Assembly: GCF_001482305.1 (NCBI RefSeq)
Contig: NZ_LOHP01000084.1
Location: forward strand, 88,550 to 152,549
DNA from: Leucobacter sp. G161
GTDB lineage: Bacteria > Actinomycetota > Actinomycetes > Actinomycetales > Microbacteriaceae
Direction: 5' to 3'
Length of the DNA: 64,000 nt
The notes under the pieces were generated by a model. It saw only the letters and a program-made list of their open reading frames with translations, was not told where the DNA came from and made no database searches. The position numbers and the translations under genes were made by a program. Numbering within the stretch: position 1 is the stretch's first letter; each line of letters starts with the position of its first letter. Positions 29,264 through 39,620 of this stretch are shown here, piece after piece.

Positions 29264-30100
29264 ATGGCAATTCGCAAGTACAAGCCGACGACCCCAGGTC
29301 GCCGCGGGTCGAGCGTTGCTGATTTCGCTGAGATCACGCGCTCCACGCCCGAGAAGTCGCTGCTGCGTCCGCTCCCGAAGACGGGTGGCCGTAACAACCA
29401 GGGCCGCATCACGACCCGTCACATCGGTGGTGGCCACAAGCGCCAGTACCGCGTCATCGACTTCCGTCGTAATGACAAGGACGGCGTGAACGCCCGCGTA
29501 GCGCACATCGAGTACGATCCGAACCGCACGGCGCGCATCGCGCTGCTGCACTTCGAAGACGGCTCGAAGCGTTACATCATCGCTCCGAACAAGCTCAAGC
29601 AGGGCGACATCGTCGAGTCTGGCGCTGGTTCGGATATCAAGCCAGGTAACAACCTGCCGCTGAAGAACATCCCGACCGGTACGGTCATTCACGCGATCGA
29701 GCTCAAGCCCGGTGGAGGAGCGAAGCTCGCTCGTTCCGCTGGTTCTTCGGTTCGCCTCGTTGCGAAGGATGGCCCCTACGCTCAGCTGCGTCTCCCCTCG
29801 GGCGAGATCCGCAACGTTGACGCACGCTGCCGGGCAACCGTCGGCGAGGTCGGCAACGCCGAGCAGTCGAACATCAACTGGGGTAAGGCCGGCCGTATGC
29901 GCTGGAAGGGCGTCCGCCCGACCGTGCGTGGTGTCGTCATGAACCCGGTGGATCACCCCCATGGTGGTGGCGAAGGCCGCACCTCGGGTGGCCGTCACCC
30001 GGTTAGCCCCTGGGGCCAGAAGGAAGGCCGTACGCGCCGTCCGAACAAGGAAAGCGACAAGCTCATCGTGCGTCGCCGCAATGTTGGCAAGAAGCGCTAG
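29264..30100 (+). CDS. rplB: 50S ribosomal protein L2
   Basis: 278 residues, the normal length of this core peptidyl-transferase-region protein. [34 protein letters not shown] and the C-terminal [19 protein letters not shown] with the conserved histidine are present. Preceded by agaaggaac ribosome site. Confidence 0.98.
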   Translation: MAIRKYKPTTPGRRGSSVADFAEITRSTPEKSLLRPLPKTGGRNNQGRITTRHIGGGHKRQYRVIDFRRNDKDGVNARVAHIEYDPNRTARIALLHFEDGSKRYIIAPNKLKQGDIVESGAGSDIKPGNNLPLKNIPTGTVIHAIELKPGGGAKLARSAGSSVRLVAKDGPYAQLRLPSGEIRNVDARCRATVGEVGNAEQSNINWGKAGRMRWKGVRPTVRGVVMNPVDHPHGGGEGRTSGGRHPVSPWGQKEGRTRRPNKESDKLIVRRRNVGKKR

Positions 30101-30122
30101 TCGGCGGGTAGGAGAATAGAAG

Positions 30123-30404
30123 ATGCCTCGTAGTCTCAAGAAGGGCCCCTTCGTTGATAACCACCTGCTGAACAAGGTGGTTGTCCAGAACGAAGCTGGC
30201 ACCAAGAACGTGATCAAGACCTGGTCGCGCCGCTCGATGATCATCCCCGCAATGCTGGGACACACCATCGCGGTGCACGACGGTCGGAAGCACATCCCCG
30301 TATTCGTCACCGAAACCATGGTTGGGCACAAGCTGGGCGAGTTCGCCCCGACTCGTACCTTCCGTGGCCACGTGAAGGACGACAAGAAGGGCCGTCGCCG
30401 CTAA
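30123..30404 (+). CDS. rpsS: 30S ribosomal protein S19
   Basis: 93 residues. [15 protein letters not shown] at the start and [22 protein letters not shown] near the end are diagnostic. Binds the 30S head with S13. taggaga ribosome site 8 bp upstream. Confidence 0.97.
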   Translation: MPRSLKKGPFVDNHLLNKVVVQNEAGTKNVIKTWSRRSMIIPAMLGHTIAVHDGRKHIPVFVTETMVGHKLGEFAPTRTFRGHVKDDKKGRRR

Positions 30405-30429
30405 CGCGGTGACGAAAGGAGGAAGAGAA

Positions 30430-30810
30430 ATGGTGGAATCGATCGCACGCGTGCGTCATATCCGCATCACCCCCCAGAAGGCCCGTCGTGTCGTTGACCT
30501 GGTTCGCGGAAAGAACGTTCAGGAGGCACTCGCCATCCTGAAGTTCGCCCCGCAGGCTGCTGCTGAGCCCGTGTTCAAGCTTGTCGCTTCGGCGGTTGCG
30601 AACGCACGTGTGAAGGCTGACGCCGAGAACCTGCGTTTCAACGAGGACGAGCTCGTCATTGCTCGCGCCTTTGTCGACGAGGGTGCAACGCTCAAGCGTT
30701 TCCGTCCCCGTGCACAGGGTCGCGCGTTCCGTATCAATAAGCGGACCAGCCACATCACGGTCGTACTTCAGACCGCTGATGAGCTTGCTGCTGCCAAGAA
30801 GGGAGCCTAA
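30430..30810 (+). CDS. rplV: 50S ribosomal protein L22
   Basis: 126 residues; [20 protein letters not shown] near the N terminus and [20 protein letters not shown], the tunnel hairpin, near residue 95. I choose ATG 30430 because a strong aaaggagga ribosome site ends 7 nt before it; the in-frame GTG at 30409 precedes that site and lies too close to rpsS. Confidence 0.95.
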   Translation: MVESIARVRHIRITPQKARRVVDLVRGKNVQEALAILKFAPQAAAEPVFKLVASAVANARVKADAENLRFNEDELVIARAFVDEGATLKRFRPRAQGRAFRINKRTSHITVVLQTADELAAAKKGA

Positions 30811-30813
30811 GGA

Positions 30814-31572
30814 ATGGGCCAGAAGATTCATCCCTACGGCTTCCGCCTCGGGATTACCACCGACCACGTGTCGCGTTGGTTCTCGGACTCGACGAAGAAG
30901 GGCCAGCGTTACGCTGACTACCTCGCCGAGGACATCAAGATCCGCCAGCACCTGCAGGTCCAGCTGGACCGCGCCGGTGTCTCGCGTGTCGAGATCGAGC
31001 GCACCCGTGACCGTGTCCGCGTGGACATCCACACGGCTCGCCCCGGCATCGTAATCGGCCGCCGTGGAGCAGAGGCAGAGCGTATTCGCGCTGACCTCGA
31101 GAAGCTCACCGGCAAGCAGATCCAGCTGAACATCCTCGAGGTCAAGAACCCCGAGGCTGACGCTCAGCTCGTCGCACAGGGCATCGCCGAGCAGCTCGCT
31201 GCTCGTGTGGCGTTCCGTCGCGCGATGCGCAAGGGTCTCCAGGGTGCACAGCGCGCTGGCGCCAAGGGTGTCCGTATCCAGGTCTCAGGCCGTCTTGGCG
31301 GCGCCGAGATGAGCCGTTCGGAGTTCTACCGCGAGGGTCGCGTGCCGCTGCACACCCTTCGTGCGAACATCGACTACGGCTTCTATGAGGCAAAGACCAC
31401 CTTCGGCCGTATCGGCGTGAAGGTCTGGATCTACAAGGGCGACCTCACGAACAAGGAACTTGCTCGTGAGCAGGCCAACCAGAAGCCGTCACGCGAGCGC
31501 GGCGATCGCCGCCGTGCGCCCCGTGGCGCGCAGGCTGAGGCTGCACCCGCTGCAGCAGGAGCGGAGAAGTAA
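30814..31572 (+). CDS. rpsC: 30S ribosomal protein S3
   Basis: 252 residues. [17 protein letters not shown] at the start, the KH-domain stretch [20 protein letters not shown] near residue 75 and [13 protein letters not shown] near 200. It ends in a basic then Ala/Glu-rich tail (about residues 225-252) common in actinobacteria. 3 bp after rplV with ggaATG. Confidence 0.97.
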   Translation: MGQKIHPYGFRLGITTDHVSRWFSDSTKKGQRYADYLAEDIKIRQHLQVQLDRAGVSRVEIERTRDRVRVDIHTARPGIVIGRRGAEAERIRADLEKLTGKQIQLNILEVKNPEADAQLVAQGIAEQLAARVAFRRAMRKGLQGAQRAGAKGVRIQVSGRLGGAEMSRSEFYREGRVPLHTLRANIDYGFYEAKTTFGRIGVKVWIYKGDLTNKELAREQANQKPSRERGDRRRAPRGAQAEAAPAAAGAEK

Positions 31573-31574
31573 CC

Positions 31575-31994
31575 ATGCTGATTCCCCGTCGAGTCAAGTA
31601 CCGCAAGCAGCATCACCCCGGCCGTAGCGGCCAGGCAAAGGGTGGAACCAAGGTCTCGTTTGGCGAGTTTGGTATCCAGGCCCTGACGCCCGCTTACGTG
31701 ACGAACCGTCAGATCGAGTCCGCTCGTATCGCGATGACCCGTCACATCAAGCGTGGCGGCAAGGTGTGGATCAACATCTACCCCGACCGTCCGCTCACGA
31801 AGAAGCCCGCTGAAACCCGCATGGGTTCCGGTAAGGGCTCGCCCGAGTGGTGGGTTGCGAATGTCAAGCCGGGCCGCGTCCTCTTTGAGGTCGCCGGTGT
31901 CGATGAGGAGCTTGCGCGTGAGGCACTGACCCGTGCAATTCACAAGCTGCCCCTCAAGGCCCGCATTATTAAGCGCGAGGAGGGCGACGCGTAA
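31575..31994 (+). CDS. rplP: 50S ribosomal protein L16
   Basis: 139 residues. [18 protein letters not shown] and [20 protein letters not shown] are family stretches; [20 protein letters not shown] lies near the A-site finger contact. Its stop TAA shares one base with the rpmC ATG (TAATG). Confidence 0.97.
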   Translation: MLIPRRVKYRKQHHPGRSGQAKGGTKVSFGEFGIQALTPAYVTNRQIESARIAMTRHIKRGGKVWINIYPDRPLTKKPAETRMGSGKGSPEWWVANVKPGRVLFEVAGVDEELAREALTRAIHKLPLKARIIKREEGDA

Positions 31995-32311
31995 TGGCGA
32001 TCGGAACCAAGGAACTGGCTGTCACGGAGCTTGACAGCTTCGAAAACGAGCGTCTCGCGGAGGAGCTGAAGAAGGCCAAGGCCGAGCTCTTCAACCTGCG
32101 TTTCCAGTCGGCCACCGGCCAGCTTGAGAACCACGGGCGTGTACGTCAGGTGAAGCGCGACATTGCTCGCATTTACACCGTGCTCCGTGAGCGCGAGCTC
32201 GGTATTCGGGTCACCCCCGCTGCCGAGCCAGTCAAGAAGGCTTCTGCAAAGAAGTCGACCACTAAGAAGACCGAGCAGGCGGATGCCGCCGCTGAGACGA
32301 AGGAGGCCTAG
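31994..32311 (+). CDS. rpmC: 50S ribosomal protein L29 with Lys/Ala tail
   Basis: The L29 core (residues about 8-70: [20 protein letters not shown] and [19 protein letters not shown]) is normal. The protein is 105 residues against the usual 60-80; the extra C-terminal part is Lys, Ala, Thr and Glu rich and likely disordered. Starts at ATG 31994, overlapping rplP by one base. Confidence 0.95.
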   Translation: MAIGTKELAVTELDSFENERLAEELKKAKAELFNLRFQSATGQLENHGRVRQVKRDIARIYTVLRERELGIRVTPAAEPVKKASAKKSTTKKTEQADAAAETKEA

Positions 32312-32313
32312 GA

Positions 32314-32586
32314 ATGGCTGAGGTCGAGAAGGAACAGCGGCCGTATCGCAAGGCGCGCCGTGGCTATGTAGTCAGCGACAAGATGGATAAGACCGTCGTT
32401 GTCGAGGTCGAGGATCGCGTAAAGCACCCGCTCTACGGCAAGGTCATGCGTCGCTCATCGAAGGTGAAGGCCCACGACGAGCAGAACACCGCCGGTATCG
32501 GCGATCTCGTTCTCATCCACGAGACCCGTCCGCTGAGCGCTACCAAGCGCTGGCGCCTGGTCGAGATCCTCGAGAAGGCGAAGTAA
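32314..32586 (+). CDS. rpsQ: 30S ribosomal protein S17
   Basis: 90 residues. [20 protein letters not shown] and [22 protein letters not shown] are S17 (OB fold) signatures; binds helix 11 of 16S rRNA. 2 bp after rpmC. Last gene of the S10 group; 30 bp to rplN without a terminator, so transcription runs on. Confidence 0.96.
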   Translation: MAEVEKEQRPYRKARRGYVVSDKMDKTVVVEVEDRVKHPLYGKVMRRSSKVKAHDEQNTAGIGDLVLIHETRPLSATKRWRLVEILEKAK

Positions 32587-32616
32587 GCCTCGGCTTACTG
32601 ACTGAAGGAGTAGCAA

Positions 32617-32985
32617 GTGATTCAGCAGGAATCCCGACTCAAGGTTGCCGATAACACCGGCGCCAAGGAGTTGCTTACAATCCGTGTCCTCGGGGGCTCA
32701 GGGCGTCGCTATGCAGGTCTCGGCGACACCATCGTCGCGACCGTCAAGGACGCAATCCCCGGCGGCAACGTCAAGAAGGGTGAGGTCGTCAAGGCCGTCA
32801 TCGTTCGCACACGCAAGTCGACCCGTCGCGTTGACGGTTCGTACATCAGCTTCGACGAGAACGCCGCCGTCATCCTGAAGGCAGACGGGGAGCCTCGCGG
32901 CACCCGTATCTTCGGACCGGTCGGTCGTGAGCTTCGCGATAAGAAGTTCATGAAGATCGTCTCGCTCGCACCGGAGGTGATCTAG
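32617..32985 (+). CDS. rplN: 50S ribosomal protein L14
   Basis: 122 residues, complete. [19 protein letters not shown] at the start, [19 protein letters not shown] and [20 protein letters not shown] at the end. GTG start after tgaaggag. L14 contacts 16S rRNA across the subunit interface and is the docking site of the silencing factor RsfS. Confidence 0.97.
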   Translation: MIQQESRLKVADNTGAKELLTIRVLGGSGRRYAGLGDTIVATVKDAIPGGNVKKGEVVKAVIVRTRKSTRRVDGSYISFDENAAVILKADGEPRGTRIFGPVGRELRDKKFMKIVSLAPEVI

Positions 32986-32989
32986 TCCT

Positions 32990-33352
32990 ATGGCTGCAAA
33001 GATCAAGAAGGGTGACCTCGTAGAGGTTATCTCGGGCCCGACCCAGGAGCGCGGTGGATACCGTGGCAAGCAGGGACGCGTCCTCGATGTTCTCACTGAG
33101 ACCGACCGTCTGGTCGTCGAAGGTGTGAACTACGTCACCAAGCACGTCCGCGTCGGCCAGTCCGACCGCGGTACGAAGGAGGGTGGCATCGAGACCGTCG
33201 AGGCCCCCATCCACGTGTCGAACGTTGCCATCGTTGACCCCTCGACCAAGAAGCCGACTCGCGTTGGCTTCCGCGTCGAAGAGGTTGAGAAAGACGGCAA
33301 GAAGAAGACGGTTCGCGTGCGTTACGCGAAGTCGTCCGGGAAGGACCTCTAA
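32990..33352 (+). CDS. rplX: 50S ribosomal protein L24
   Basis: 120 residues. [14 protein letters not shown] and GKQGRVLDV give the KOW motif; [13 protein letters not shown] is the downstream family stretch. Assembly initiator of the 50S subunit. Its TAA overlaps the rplE ATG by one base. Confidence 0.96.
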   Translation: MAAKIKKGDLVEVISGPTQERGGYRGKQGRVLDVLTETDRLVVEGVNYVTKHVRVGQSDRGTKEGGIETVEAPIHVSNVAIVDPSTKKPTRVGFRVEEVEKDGKKKTVRVRYAKSSGKDL

Positions 33353-33930
33353 TGTCTGAAGCTGCTGTAGCGGCTGGCAAAATCCAGCCCCGCCTGAAGC
33401 AGAAGTACCGTGGCGAGATCGTCCCGGCACTCCGCGAAGAGTTCTCCTACGCAAACGTTATGCAGGTTCCCGGTCTCGTGAAGATCGTTGTGAACACCGG
33501 CGTTGGCGAGGCGGCTCGCGACAGCAAGGTGATCGAGGGCGCAATTGCTGACCTCGTGAAGATCACCGGCCAGAAGCCGAAGGTCACCCTGGCCCGCAAG
33601 TCGATCGCGCAGTTCAAGCTGCGTGAGGGACAGGCCATTGGCGCACACGTCACGCTTCGTGGCGACCGTGCCTGGGAATTCCTTGATCGTCTCGTCACCC
33701 TCGCACTGCCCCGTATCCGCGATTTCCGCGGACTTTCGGACAAGCAGTTCGACGGTTCTGGCAACTACACGTTCGGTTTGACCGAGCAGAGTGTGTTCCA
33801 CGAGATCGATCAGGATAAGATTGACCGCGTGCGTGGTTTTGACATCACCATTGTCACCACCGCAAAGACTGACGACGAGGGTCGTGCGCTGCTTCGTGCG
33901 CTCGGCTTCCCGTTCCAGGCCAACAACTAA
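33352..33930 (+). CDS. rplE: 50S ribosomal protein L5
   Basis: 192 residues. [41 protein letters not shown] and the P-site loop [16 protein letters not shown] are present. Binds 5S rRNA. In most bacteria an S14 gene follows; here the next feature is a stable hairpin and then rpsH. Confidence 0.97.
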   Translation: MSEAAVAAGKIQPRLKQKYRGEIVPALREEFSYANVMQVPGLVKIVVNTGVGEAARDSKVIEGAIADLVKITGQKPKVTLARKSIAQFKLREGQAIGAHVTLRGDRAWEFLDRLVTLALPRIRDFRGLSDKQFDGSGNYTFGLTEQSVFHEIDQDKIDRVRGFDITIVTTAKTDDEGRALLRALGFPFQANN

Positions 33931-33946
33931 ATAGTCCAAGCGGATA

Positions 33947-33970
33947 GGGTGCCCGGGAGACCGGGCACCC
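33947..33970 (+). repeat. 10-bp hairpin with GAGA tetraloop between rplE and rpsH
   Basis: gggtgcccgg (33947-33956), loop gaga, ccgggcaccc (33961-33970): perfect stem with a GNRA-type loop. It lies in the 111-bp gap where rpsN (type Z S14) is found in many Gram-positives. No T-run follows, so it is more likely an RNA processing or stability element than a terminator. Confidence 0.75.
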
Positions 33971-34041
33971 CGTTCGCGTGTCACCCAGGTCGCGTCCCGT
34001 GTAACGGGGCGTGAAACCAGGCGAGAAAGAAAGAGTCAATC

Positions 34042-34440
34042 ATGACGATGACTGATCCGGTAGCAGACATGCTTACCCGGTTGCGCAACGCAAATAGCGC
34101 ACATCATGACGACGTTTCGCTCCCCGGCTCAAAGCTGAAGGAGCGGATCGCCGAGATCCTCAAGCGCGAGGGCTACATCAGCGACTGGAAGGTCGAGGCG
34201 GCGCGAGTCGGCACGACCCTCACCATGACGCTGAAGTACGGTCCGAACCGTGAGGTTTCGATCGAGGGCCTCAAGCGCGTCTCGAAGCCGGGCCTCCGCG
34301 TATACGCAGGCTCGACTGAGATCCCGAGCGTGCTCGGCGGCCTCGGCATTGCGATCCTGTCCACCTCCTCAGGTCTTCTCACTGACCGCGAGGCTGAGCA
34401 GAAGGGCGTGGGCGGAGAAGTTCTCGCCTACGTGTGGTAA
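34042..34440 (+). CDS. rpsH: 30S ribosomal protein S8
   Basis: 132 residues. [20 protein letters not shown] at the start and [20 protein letters not shown] near the end are family marks. S8 is the translational repressor of the spc operon in E. coli; no matching site was established here. ATG 34042 used; ATG 34048 is two codons later. The ribosome site gagaaagaaag is purine-rich but weak. Confidence 0.96.
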   Translation: MTMTDPVADMLTRLRNANSAHHDDVSLPGSKLKERIAEILKREGYISDWKVEAARVGTTLTMTLKYGPNREVSIEGLKRVSKPGLRVYAGSTEIPSVLGGLGIAILSTSSGLLTDREAEQKGVGGEVLAYVW

Positions 34441-34446
34441 TTCGCT

Positions 34447-34983
34447 ATGTCACGTATTGGAAAGCTTCCCATCGCCGTTCCCGGCGGTGTTGATGTCAAG
34501 GTCGATGGCCAGCAGGTCACGGTCAAGGGTTCGAAGGGCGAGCTGAAGCTCGTCGTTGCTGAGCCCATTCGCGTCGCAGTTGAGGACGGCCAGATTCTGG
34601 TTTCGCGCCCCAACGACGAGCGTGAATCACGAGCGCTGCACGGGCTTACCCGCACGCTCATCTACAACAACGTCATTGGTGTGACCGAGGGCTACAAGAA
34701 GTCGCTCGAGGTCGTTGGTACCGGTTACCGTGTGCAGCAGAAGGGCCAGGGCCTTGAGCTCCAGCTCGGCTTCTCGCACCCGGTCAACTTCGACGCTCCC
34801 GAGGGCATTCAGCTCGCGGTCGAGGGTTCCACCAAGATCACCGTCAGCGGCATCTCCAAGCAGGCAGTTGGCGAAGCCGCAGCGAACATTCGCAAGCTGA
34901 AGAAGCCGGAGCCCTACAAGGGCAAGGGCATTCGTTACGCTGACGAGGTTGTTCGCCGCAAGGCTGGAAAGGCTGGTAAGTAA
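34447..34983 (+). CDS. rplF: 50S ribosomal protein L6
   Basis: 178 residues. [20 protein letters not shown] at the start and the RNA-binding C terminus [16 protein letters not shown] are diagnostic. Lies near the factor-binding site of the 50S subunit. 6 bp after rpsH. Confidence 0.97.
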   Translation: MSRIGKLPIAVPGGVDVKVDGQQVTVKGSKGELKLVVAEPIRVAVEDGQILVSRPNDERESRALHGLTRTLIYNNVIGVTEGYKKSLEVVGTGYRVQQKGQGLELQLGFSHPVNFDAPEGIQLAVEGSTKITVSGISKQAVGEAAANIRKLKKPEPYKGKGIRYADEVVRRKAGKAGK

Positions 34984-34985
34984 CC

Positions 34986-35360
34986 ATGGCCGCTAACATC
35001 ACCCGTGCAAAGGGTCGTTCGGCTGCGCGCGTTCGCCGCCACGCCCGCCTGCGCAAGAAGATTGTCGGCACCGAGATGCGCCCGCGTCTCGCTGTCACCC
35101 GTTCGGCACGCCACGTATTCGTTCAGGTTATCGACGACTCGAAGGGCCATACGCTGGCCTCAGCGTCGACGATGGAAGCTGATCTTCGTGCGTTCGACGG
35201 CGACAAGACCGCCAAGGCCCGCAAGGTCGGCGAGCTTGTAGCTGAGCGTGCCAAGAGCGCTGGCGTCGAAGCGGTCGTGTTCGACCGTGGCGGCAGCAAG
35301 TACGCCGGCCGTGTCGCTGCGATCGCCGATGGCGCTCGCGAGGGAGGGCTGACGCTGTGA
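34986..35360 (+). CDS. rplR: 50S ribosomal protein L18
   Basis: 124 residues. [20 protein letters not shown] near the start and [20 protein letters not shown] near the end are L18 motifs. Binds 5S rRNA with L5. The end overlaps the rpsE GTG by 4 bp. Confidence 0.96.
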   Translation: MAANITRAKGRSAARVRRHARLRKKIVGTEMRPRLAVTRSARHVFVQVIDDSKGHTLASASTMEADLRAFDGDKTAKARKVGELVAERAKSAGVEAVVFDRGGSKYAGRVAAIADGAREGGLTL

Positions 35361-36067
35361 GCAACGAAAATAAGGAGCAGGAAGTGGCTGCTGAAGCACA
35401 GACCGAGGCTCCGGCCGCAGAGGTGCAGAACAGTGATCACCGCAACGAGCCCCGTGAGCAGCGTCGTGGTAGCCGCGACCGCGGCACCCGTGGCGAGCGT
35501 GGTGGCCGTGGGGAGCGTGCTGAAAGCCAGTTCCTCGAGCGTGTTGTCACCATCAACCGCGTGTCAAAGGTCGTCAAGGGCGGCCGTCGCTTCAGCTTCA
35601 CCGCGCTCGTCGTGGTTGGCGATGGCAACGGCACCGTAGGCGTCGGCTACGGGAAGGCGAAGGAAGTTCCCCTCGCAATCTCGAAGGGCGTCGAGGAGGC
35701 AAAGAAGAACTTCTTCCGCGTCCCCCGCGTCGGTAGCACGATCCCGCACCCGGTGCAGGGCGAGGCCGCAGCTGGCGTCGTACTGCTCCGTCCGGCTGCA
35801 GCAGGTACCGGTGTTATCGCCGGTGGCCCGGTGCGCGCCGTACTCGAGTGCGCTGGCATCCACGACGTACTGAGCAAGTCGCTCGGCTCGTCGAACACCC
35901 TGAACATCGTGCATGCGACCGTTGAGGCACTGCGTCAGCTCGAGGAGCCCCGCTCCGTCGCTGCTCGTCGTGGTCTCGACTTCGACCGCGTCGCTCCGGC
36001 TCGCCTCGTGCGCGCTGAAGCGAAGGCCGCGGCCGACGCTGCCTCGAAGGCAAAGGCAGGTGCGTAA
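35357..36067 (+). CDS. rpsE: 30S ribosomal protein S5 with long disordered N-terminal extension
   Basis: 236 residues against about 165 in E. coli. The S5 core starts near residue 58 ([19 protein letters not shown]) and includes [20 protein letters not shown] and [19 protein letters not shown]. The first ~57 residues are Glu/Ala rich, then a run of Arg/Gly repeats ([19 protein letters not shown]), resembling an RGG-type RNA-binding tail. GTG 35357 overlaps rplR. Confidence 0.95.
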   Translation: MSNENKEQEVAAEAQTEAPAAEVQNSDHRNEPREQRRGSRDRGTRGERGGRGERAESQFLERVVTINRVSKVVKGGRRFSFTALVVVGDGNGTVGVGYGKAKEVPLAISKGVEEAKKNFFRVPRVGSTIPHPVQGEAAAGVVLLRPAAAGTGVIAGGPVRAVLECAGIHDVLSKSLGSSNTLNIVHATVEALRQLEEPRSVAARRGLDFDRVAPARLVRAEAKAAADAASKAKAGA

Positions 36068-36255
36068 TGGCTAAGAGCCTGAAGATTACGCAGACGAAGT
36101 CCGTGATCAGTGAGAAGCAGAACCAGCGCGACACGCTGCGCAGCCTCGGTCTCCGCAAGATCGGCCAGTCGGTCGTTCGCGAGGACACTCAGGCCAACCG
36201 CGGCTACGTCCGTGCGGTTGCTCACCTGGTCCAGGTTGAGGAGATCGACGAATGA
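36067..36255 (+). CDS. rpmD: 50S ribosomal protein L30
   Basis: 62 residues. [20 protein letters not shown] and [19 protein letters not shown] mark L30. Starts at ATG sharing a base with the rpsE stop (TAATG) and overlaps rplO by 4 bp. Confidence 0.96.
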   Translation: MAKSLKITQTKSVISEKQNQRDTLRSLGLRKIGQSVVREDTQANRGYVRAVAHLVQVEEIDE

Positions 36256-36713
36256 GCGAGAACAACGAAGAGCGCGGTCCCGTGCTGAAGGCACACCACC
36301 TTCGCCCGGCTCCCGGCTCGAAGACTGCGAAGACCCGCGTGGGTCGCGGTGAGGCGTCCAAGGGTAAGACCGCTGGTCGCGGCACCAAGGGCACCAAGGC
36401 GCGCTACCAGGTGCGTGCAGGCTTCGAAGGTGGCCAGATGCCGCTGCACATGCGTACGCCTAAGCTGCGCGGGTTCAAGAACCCGTTCAAGACGGAGTAC
36501 CAGGTGGTGAACGTCGCGAAGCTCGAGGAGCTGTACCCGAAGGGTGGCGAGGTCACTATCGAGGACCTCGTCGCAAAGGGCGCCGTACGCAAGAACCAGC
36601 CCGTTAAGGTGCTGGGCAACGGTGACCTTCAGGTCAAGCTCTCCGTTCAGGTGGACAAGGTCTCGAGCTCAGCTGAGCAGAAGATTGTCGCCGCAGGCGG
36701 AGAAGTGAAGTAA
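36252..36713 (+). CDS. rplO: 50S ribosomal protein L15
   Basis: 153 residues. [20 protein letters not shown] and [20 protein letters not shown] are the basic N-terminal extension that threads into 23S r[23 protein letters not shown] follows. Last gene of the spc array before a strong terminator, so secY has its own promoter. Confidence 0.97.
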   Translation: MSENNEERGPVLKAHHLRPAPGSKTAKTRVGRGEASKGKTAGRGTKGTKARYQVRAGFEGGQMPLHMRTPKLRGFKNPFKTEYQVVNVAKLEELYPKGGEVTIEDLVAKGAVRKNQPVKVLGNGDLQVKLSVQVDKVSSSAEQKIVAAGGEVK

Positions 36714-36737
36714 CATTCGAGTTTTGCTTGAATGATG

Positions 36738-36775
36738 GGGGTGTGGGGAGCCGCAGGTTTCCCACACCCCTTATT
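36738..36775 (+). terminator. terminator after rplO
   Basis: Perfect 10-bp stem ggggtgtggg (36738-36747) / cccacacccc (36761-36770) followed by ttattt. It separates the ribosomal array from secY-adk-map. Confidence 0.8.
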
Positions 36776-36801
36776 TCGTATTCCAGACAGCGTGGCCCGT
36801 G

Positions 36802-36807
36802 TAGTCT
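36802..36807 (+). promoter_or_regulatory. -10 box TAGTCT of the secY promoter
   Basis: TAGTCT lies about 55 nt before secY; the expected start near 36814 gives a leader of about 48 nt that contains a small hairpin (gccggaaacgtccggc) and a strong aggagg site at 36848-36855. Confidence 0.5.
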
Positions 36808-36861
36808 GGTCTAGTTGCTCCTCGCCGGAAACGTCCGGCGAACTATCCAGGAGGCTAAGTT

Positions 36862-38187
36862 TTGTTCAGCGCTATTGGACGGATCTTCCGTACCCCCGAC
36901 CTCCGTCGGAAGATCGTTTTTACGCTTGGAATTGTTGCACTCTTCCGCTTGGGGTCGTTTATCCCGACCCCGTTCGTGGACTTCAACAACGTCCAGGCCT
37001 GTCTCGCCGTCAACGCGAACACGGGGACCGCCGGGTTGTACGACATGGTCAACCTCTTCAGCGGTGGCGCCCTCCTGCAGCTTTCGATCTTCGCCCTTGG
37101 CATCATGCCGTACATTACGGCGTCGATCATCACCCAGCTTCTTCGCGTGGTGATTCCGCACTTTGAGACTCTCCACAAGGAGGGCCAGGCGGGCCAGGCG
37201 AAGCTCACTCAGTACACTCGCTACCTGACGATTGCGCTTGCGGTACTCCAGGCAACGACGCTCATTACCGTTGCGCGCTCAGGTCAGCTCTTCGGCAGCC
37301 TCGCGAACCAGGCCTGCCAGAACCTTGTCGCCCAGGAATGGTGGGCGATCCTCATCATGATCATCACGATGACCGCCGGTACCGGCCTCATCATGTGGTT
37401 CGGTGAGCTCATCACCGAGCGTGGCGTCGGCAACGGCATGTCGCTGCTTATCTTCACCTCCATCGCAGCTACCTTCCCGAGCGGTCTCTGGGTCATCAAG
37501 GAGCAGCGTGGCTGGGAAGTCTTCTTCTTCGTCATTCTCGTCGGCATTATCGTCATTGGCGCGGTTGTGTTCGTCGAGCAGTCGCAGCGCCGTATCCCGG
37601 TGCAGTACGCGAAGCGTGTTGTCGGGCGCCGCACCTACGGTGGCTCGAGCACCTACATCCCGATCAAGGTGAATATGGCGGGTGTGATCCCCGTGATCTT
37701 CGCTTCGGCGATCCTGTACCTCCCGATGCTGCTCGCGCAGTTCAACCAGCCCAAGGCTGGCGAAGAGCCCGCGGCATGGGTGGTATGGGTCCAGAACAAC
37801 CTCGTGTACGGCGACCAGCCACTGTACATGCTCGTGTTCTTCCTGCTGGTCATCGGCTTTACCTTCTTCTACGTGCAGATCACCTTCAACCCTGAAGAGG
37901 TCGCGGACAACATGAAGAAGTACTCGGGCTTCGTGCCTGGCATTCGTGCCGGCCGCCCGACTGCCGAGTACCTGAACTACGTGCTGACGCGTATCACCAG
38001 CGCCGGCTCGCTCTACCTCGGAACCATTGCACTGCTGCCACTTGTGGCGCTCTCATTCTTCGGCGCAAACGAGAACTTCCCGTTCGGCGGCGCGTCGATC
38101 CTCATTATTGTCGGCGTTGGCCTTGAAACGGTGAAGCAGATCGACGCACAGCTGCAGCAGCGCCACTACGAAGGACTTCTCAAGTGA
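36862..38187 (+). CDS. secY: preprotein translocase subunit SecY
   Basis: Channel of the Sec translocon. 441 residues with ten hydrophobic segments; [14 protein letters not shown] near residue 30, [15 protein letters not shown] (plug/TM2 region) near 80, and [11 protein letters not shown] and [19 protein letters not shown] cytoplasmic loops. The TTG start at 36862 is supported by ccaggaggc 8 nt upstream and by family alignment. Overlaps adk by 4 bp. Confidence 0.97.
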   Translation: MFSAIGRIFRTPDLRRKIVFTLGIVALFRLGSFIPTPFVDFNNVQACLAVNANTGTAGLYDMVNLFSGGALLQLSIFALGIMPYITASIITQLLRVVIPHFETLHKEGQAGQAKLTQYTRYLTIALAVLQATTLITVARSGQLFGSLANQACQNLVAQEWWAILIMIITMTAGTGLIMWFGELITERGVGNGMSLLIFTSIAATFPSGLWVIKEQRGWEVFFFVILVGIIVIGAVVFVEQSQRRIPVQYAKRVVGRRTYGGSSTYIPIKVNMAGVIPVIFASAILYLPMLLAQFNQPKAGEEPAAWVVWVQNNLVYGDQPLYMLVFFLLVIGFTFFYVQITFNPEEVADNMKKYSGFVPGIRAGRPTAEYLNYVLTRITSAGSLYLGTIALLPLVALSFFGANENFPFGGASILIIVGVGLETVKQIDAQLQQRHYEGLLK

Positions 38188-38762
38188 CAGTAACCAGGCT
38201 TCTCATCATCGGCCCTCCCGGCGCAGGGAAGGGCACGCAGGCGGCAAAGATTGCCGAGACCTACGAGATCCCAGCGATTTCGACAGGCGACATCTTCCGG
38301 GCGAACATCAAGGGCGGCACGGAGCTTGGGCAGCGCGTCCAGGCAATCATCGAGTCGGGCGAGCTTGTTCCTGACACGCTCACGAACGAGATCGTGCAGG
38401 ATCGGCTGCTGCAGGAGGACGCCGCGGCTGGTTTCCTCCTCGATGGCTACCCGCGCAACGTGGAGCAGGTCGAGGCGCTCGACGGGATGCTCGAGGGCGA
38501 TTCCCTCGACGCTGTTGTCCTGCTGGAAGCAGACACCGACGAGGTAGTCGCCCGCTTGCTCAAGCGTGCCGAGACCGAGGGTCGTGCAGACGACACTGAA
38601 GACGTCATCCGGCACCGCCAGGACGTGTACGCACAGCAGACCGAGCCGCTCATTGAGCTGTTCACGAAGCGCGGCATCTTGGTGAGCGTAGACGGGCTCG
38701 GCGGCATCGATGAGGTCGCCGATCGTATCTCGAGCGCACTCAGCGCACAGCTGGGACGCTAA
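38184..38762 (+). CDS. adk: adenylate kinase
   Basis: 192 residues, the short-lid form without zinc fingers. P-loop [14 protein letters not shown] near residue 9, AMP-site [10 protein letters not shown] near 31, [13 protein letters not shown] near 85. Makes ADP from AMP and ATP. GTG start overlaps secY and the map gene starts immediately after its stop, the usual secY-adk-map order. Confidence 0.97.
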   Translation: MTVTRLLIIGPPGAGKGTQAAKIAETYEIPAISTGDIFRANIKGGTELGQRVQAIIESGELVPDTLTNEIVQDRLLQEDAAAGFLLDGYPRNVEQVEALDGMLEGDSLDAVVLLEADTDEVVARLLKRAETEGRADDTEDVIRHRQDVYAQQTEPLIELFTKRGILVSVDGLGGIDEVADRISSALSAQLGR

Positions 38763-39605
38763 GTGTCACGTCGCGGTTTCCTGCGTCGGTCGATTTACAA
38801 GTCGCCTGCGCAACTTCGACTGATGGTCGAGCCTGGCCTCGCTGCGGTGGACGCGCTTGCTGCAATGCGGGCTGCGGTCGGCCCTGGCGTCACCACGCTC
38901 GAGCTCGACGCGCTCGCTGAGGCTGCGATTCGAGCTCGTGGTGGCGAACCGAACTTCATGCTCGAGCCGGGCTACAGGCACACGATCTGCGCGAACGTGA
39001 ACGCGGATGTCGTGCATGCGATCCCGACTGACCGTCCTCTCGAGCCGGGCGACGTCGTGTCGCTTGACGTGGGCGCGGTCATCGGTGGCTGGCACAGTGA
39101 CGCCGCGTTTACCGCGGTGATCCCTGATCCGTCGCGACCCGAGCTCACCGAGGCGAACGAGAAGCTCTCGCACGTTACCGAGCAGGCGATGTGGCAGGGG
39201 ATCGCGCGGCTTGCCCGTGCGAAGCACCTCAACGAGGTTGGCGAGTCCGTGCAGGGCTACGTGCGCAAGCACAGTGACTTTGGGGTGCTCGAGGATTACA
39301 TCGGTCACGGCATCGGCCGGAGCATGCACGAGGATCCTCCGGTGTTCAACGTTCCCGTGCAGCGTCGCGGCCCCGAGGTGAAGCCAGGCCTCGTCGTCGC
39401 GATCGAACCGATCATCTCGGCCGGAACGATCGACACTGTCGTGCAGGATGATGACTGGACCGTGACCATTGCTGATGGCTCAATGAGCGCGCAGTGGGAG
39501 CACAGCGTTGCCGTGCACGCCGAAGGAATTTGGGTGCTCACCGCGGCGGACGGGGGAGCGGCAGGTCTCGCTCAGTTCGGGATCACACCCGTTCCGATTC
39601 CGTAA
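38763..39605 (+). CDS. map: type I methionine aminopeptidase
   Basis: Removes the initiator methionine. 280 residues. Metal ligands appear in VSLDVGAVIGGWHSDAAF (two Asp), GHGIGRSMHEDP (His) and VAIEPII (Glu); NVNADVVHAIP holds the substrate-binding histidine. GTG 38763 directly follows the adk stop. The basic N-terminal SRRGFLRRSIYKSPAQ is typical of the operon-linked actinobacterial enzyme. infA normally follows; here an accessory island intervenes. Confidence 0.96.
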   Translation: MSRRGFLRRSIYKSPAQLRLMVEPGLAAVDALAAMRAAVGPGVTTLELDALAEAAIRARGGEPNFMLEPGYRHTICANVNADVVHAIPTDRPLEPGDVVSLDVGAVIGGWHSDAAFTAVIPDPSRPELTEANEKLSHVTEQAMWQGIARLARAKHLNEVGESVQGYVRKHSDFGVLEDYIGHGIGRSMHEDPPVFNVPVQRRGPEVKPGLVVAIEPIISAGTIDTVVQDDDWTVTIADGSMSAQWEHSVAVHAEGIWVLTAADGGAAGLAQFGITPVPIP

Positions 39606-39620
39606 CCTCGTATCGTCTGC

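Noticed and set aside
33947..33970. Hairpin after rplE as an intrinsic terminator
   Set aside because: No T-run follows, and rpsH and the rest of the spc genes downstream have no obvious separate strong promoter.
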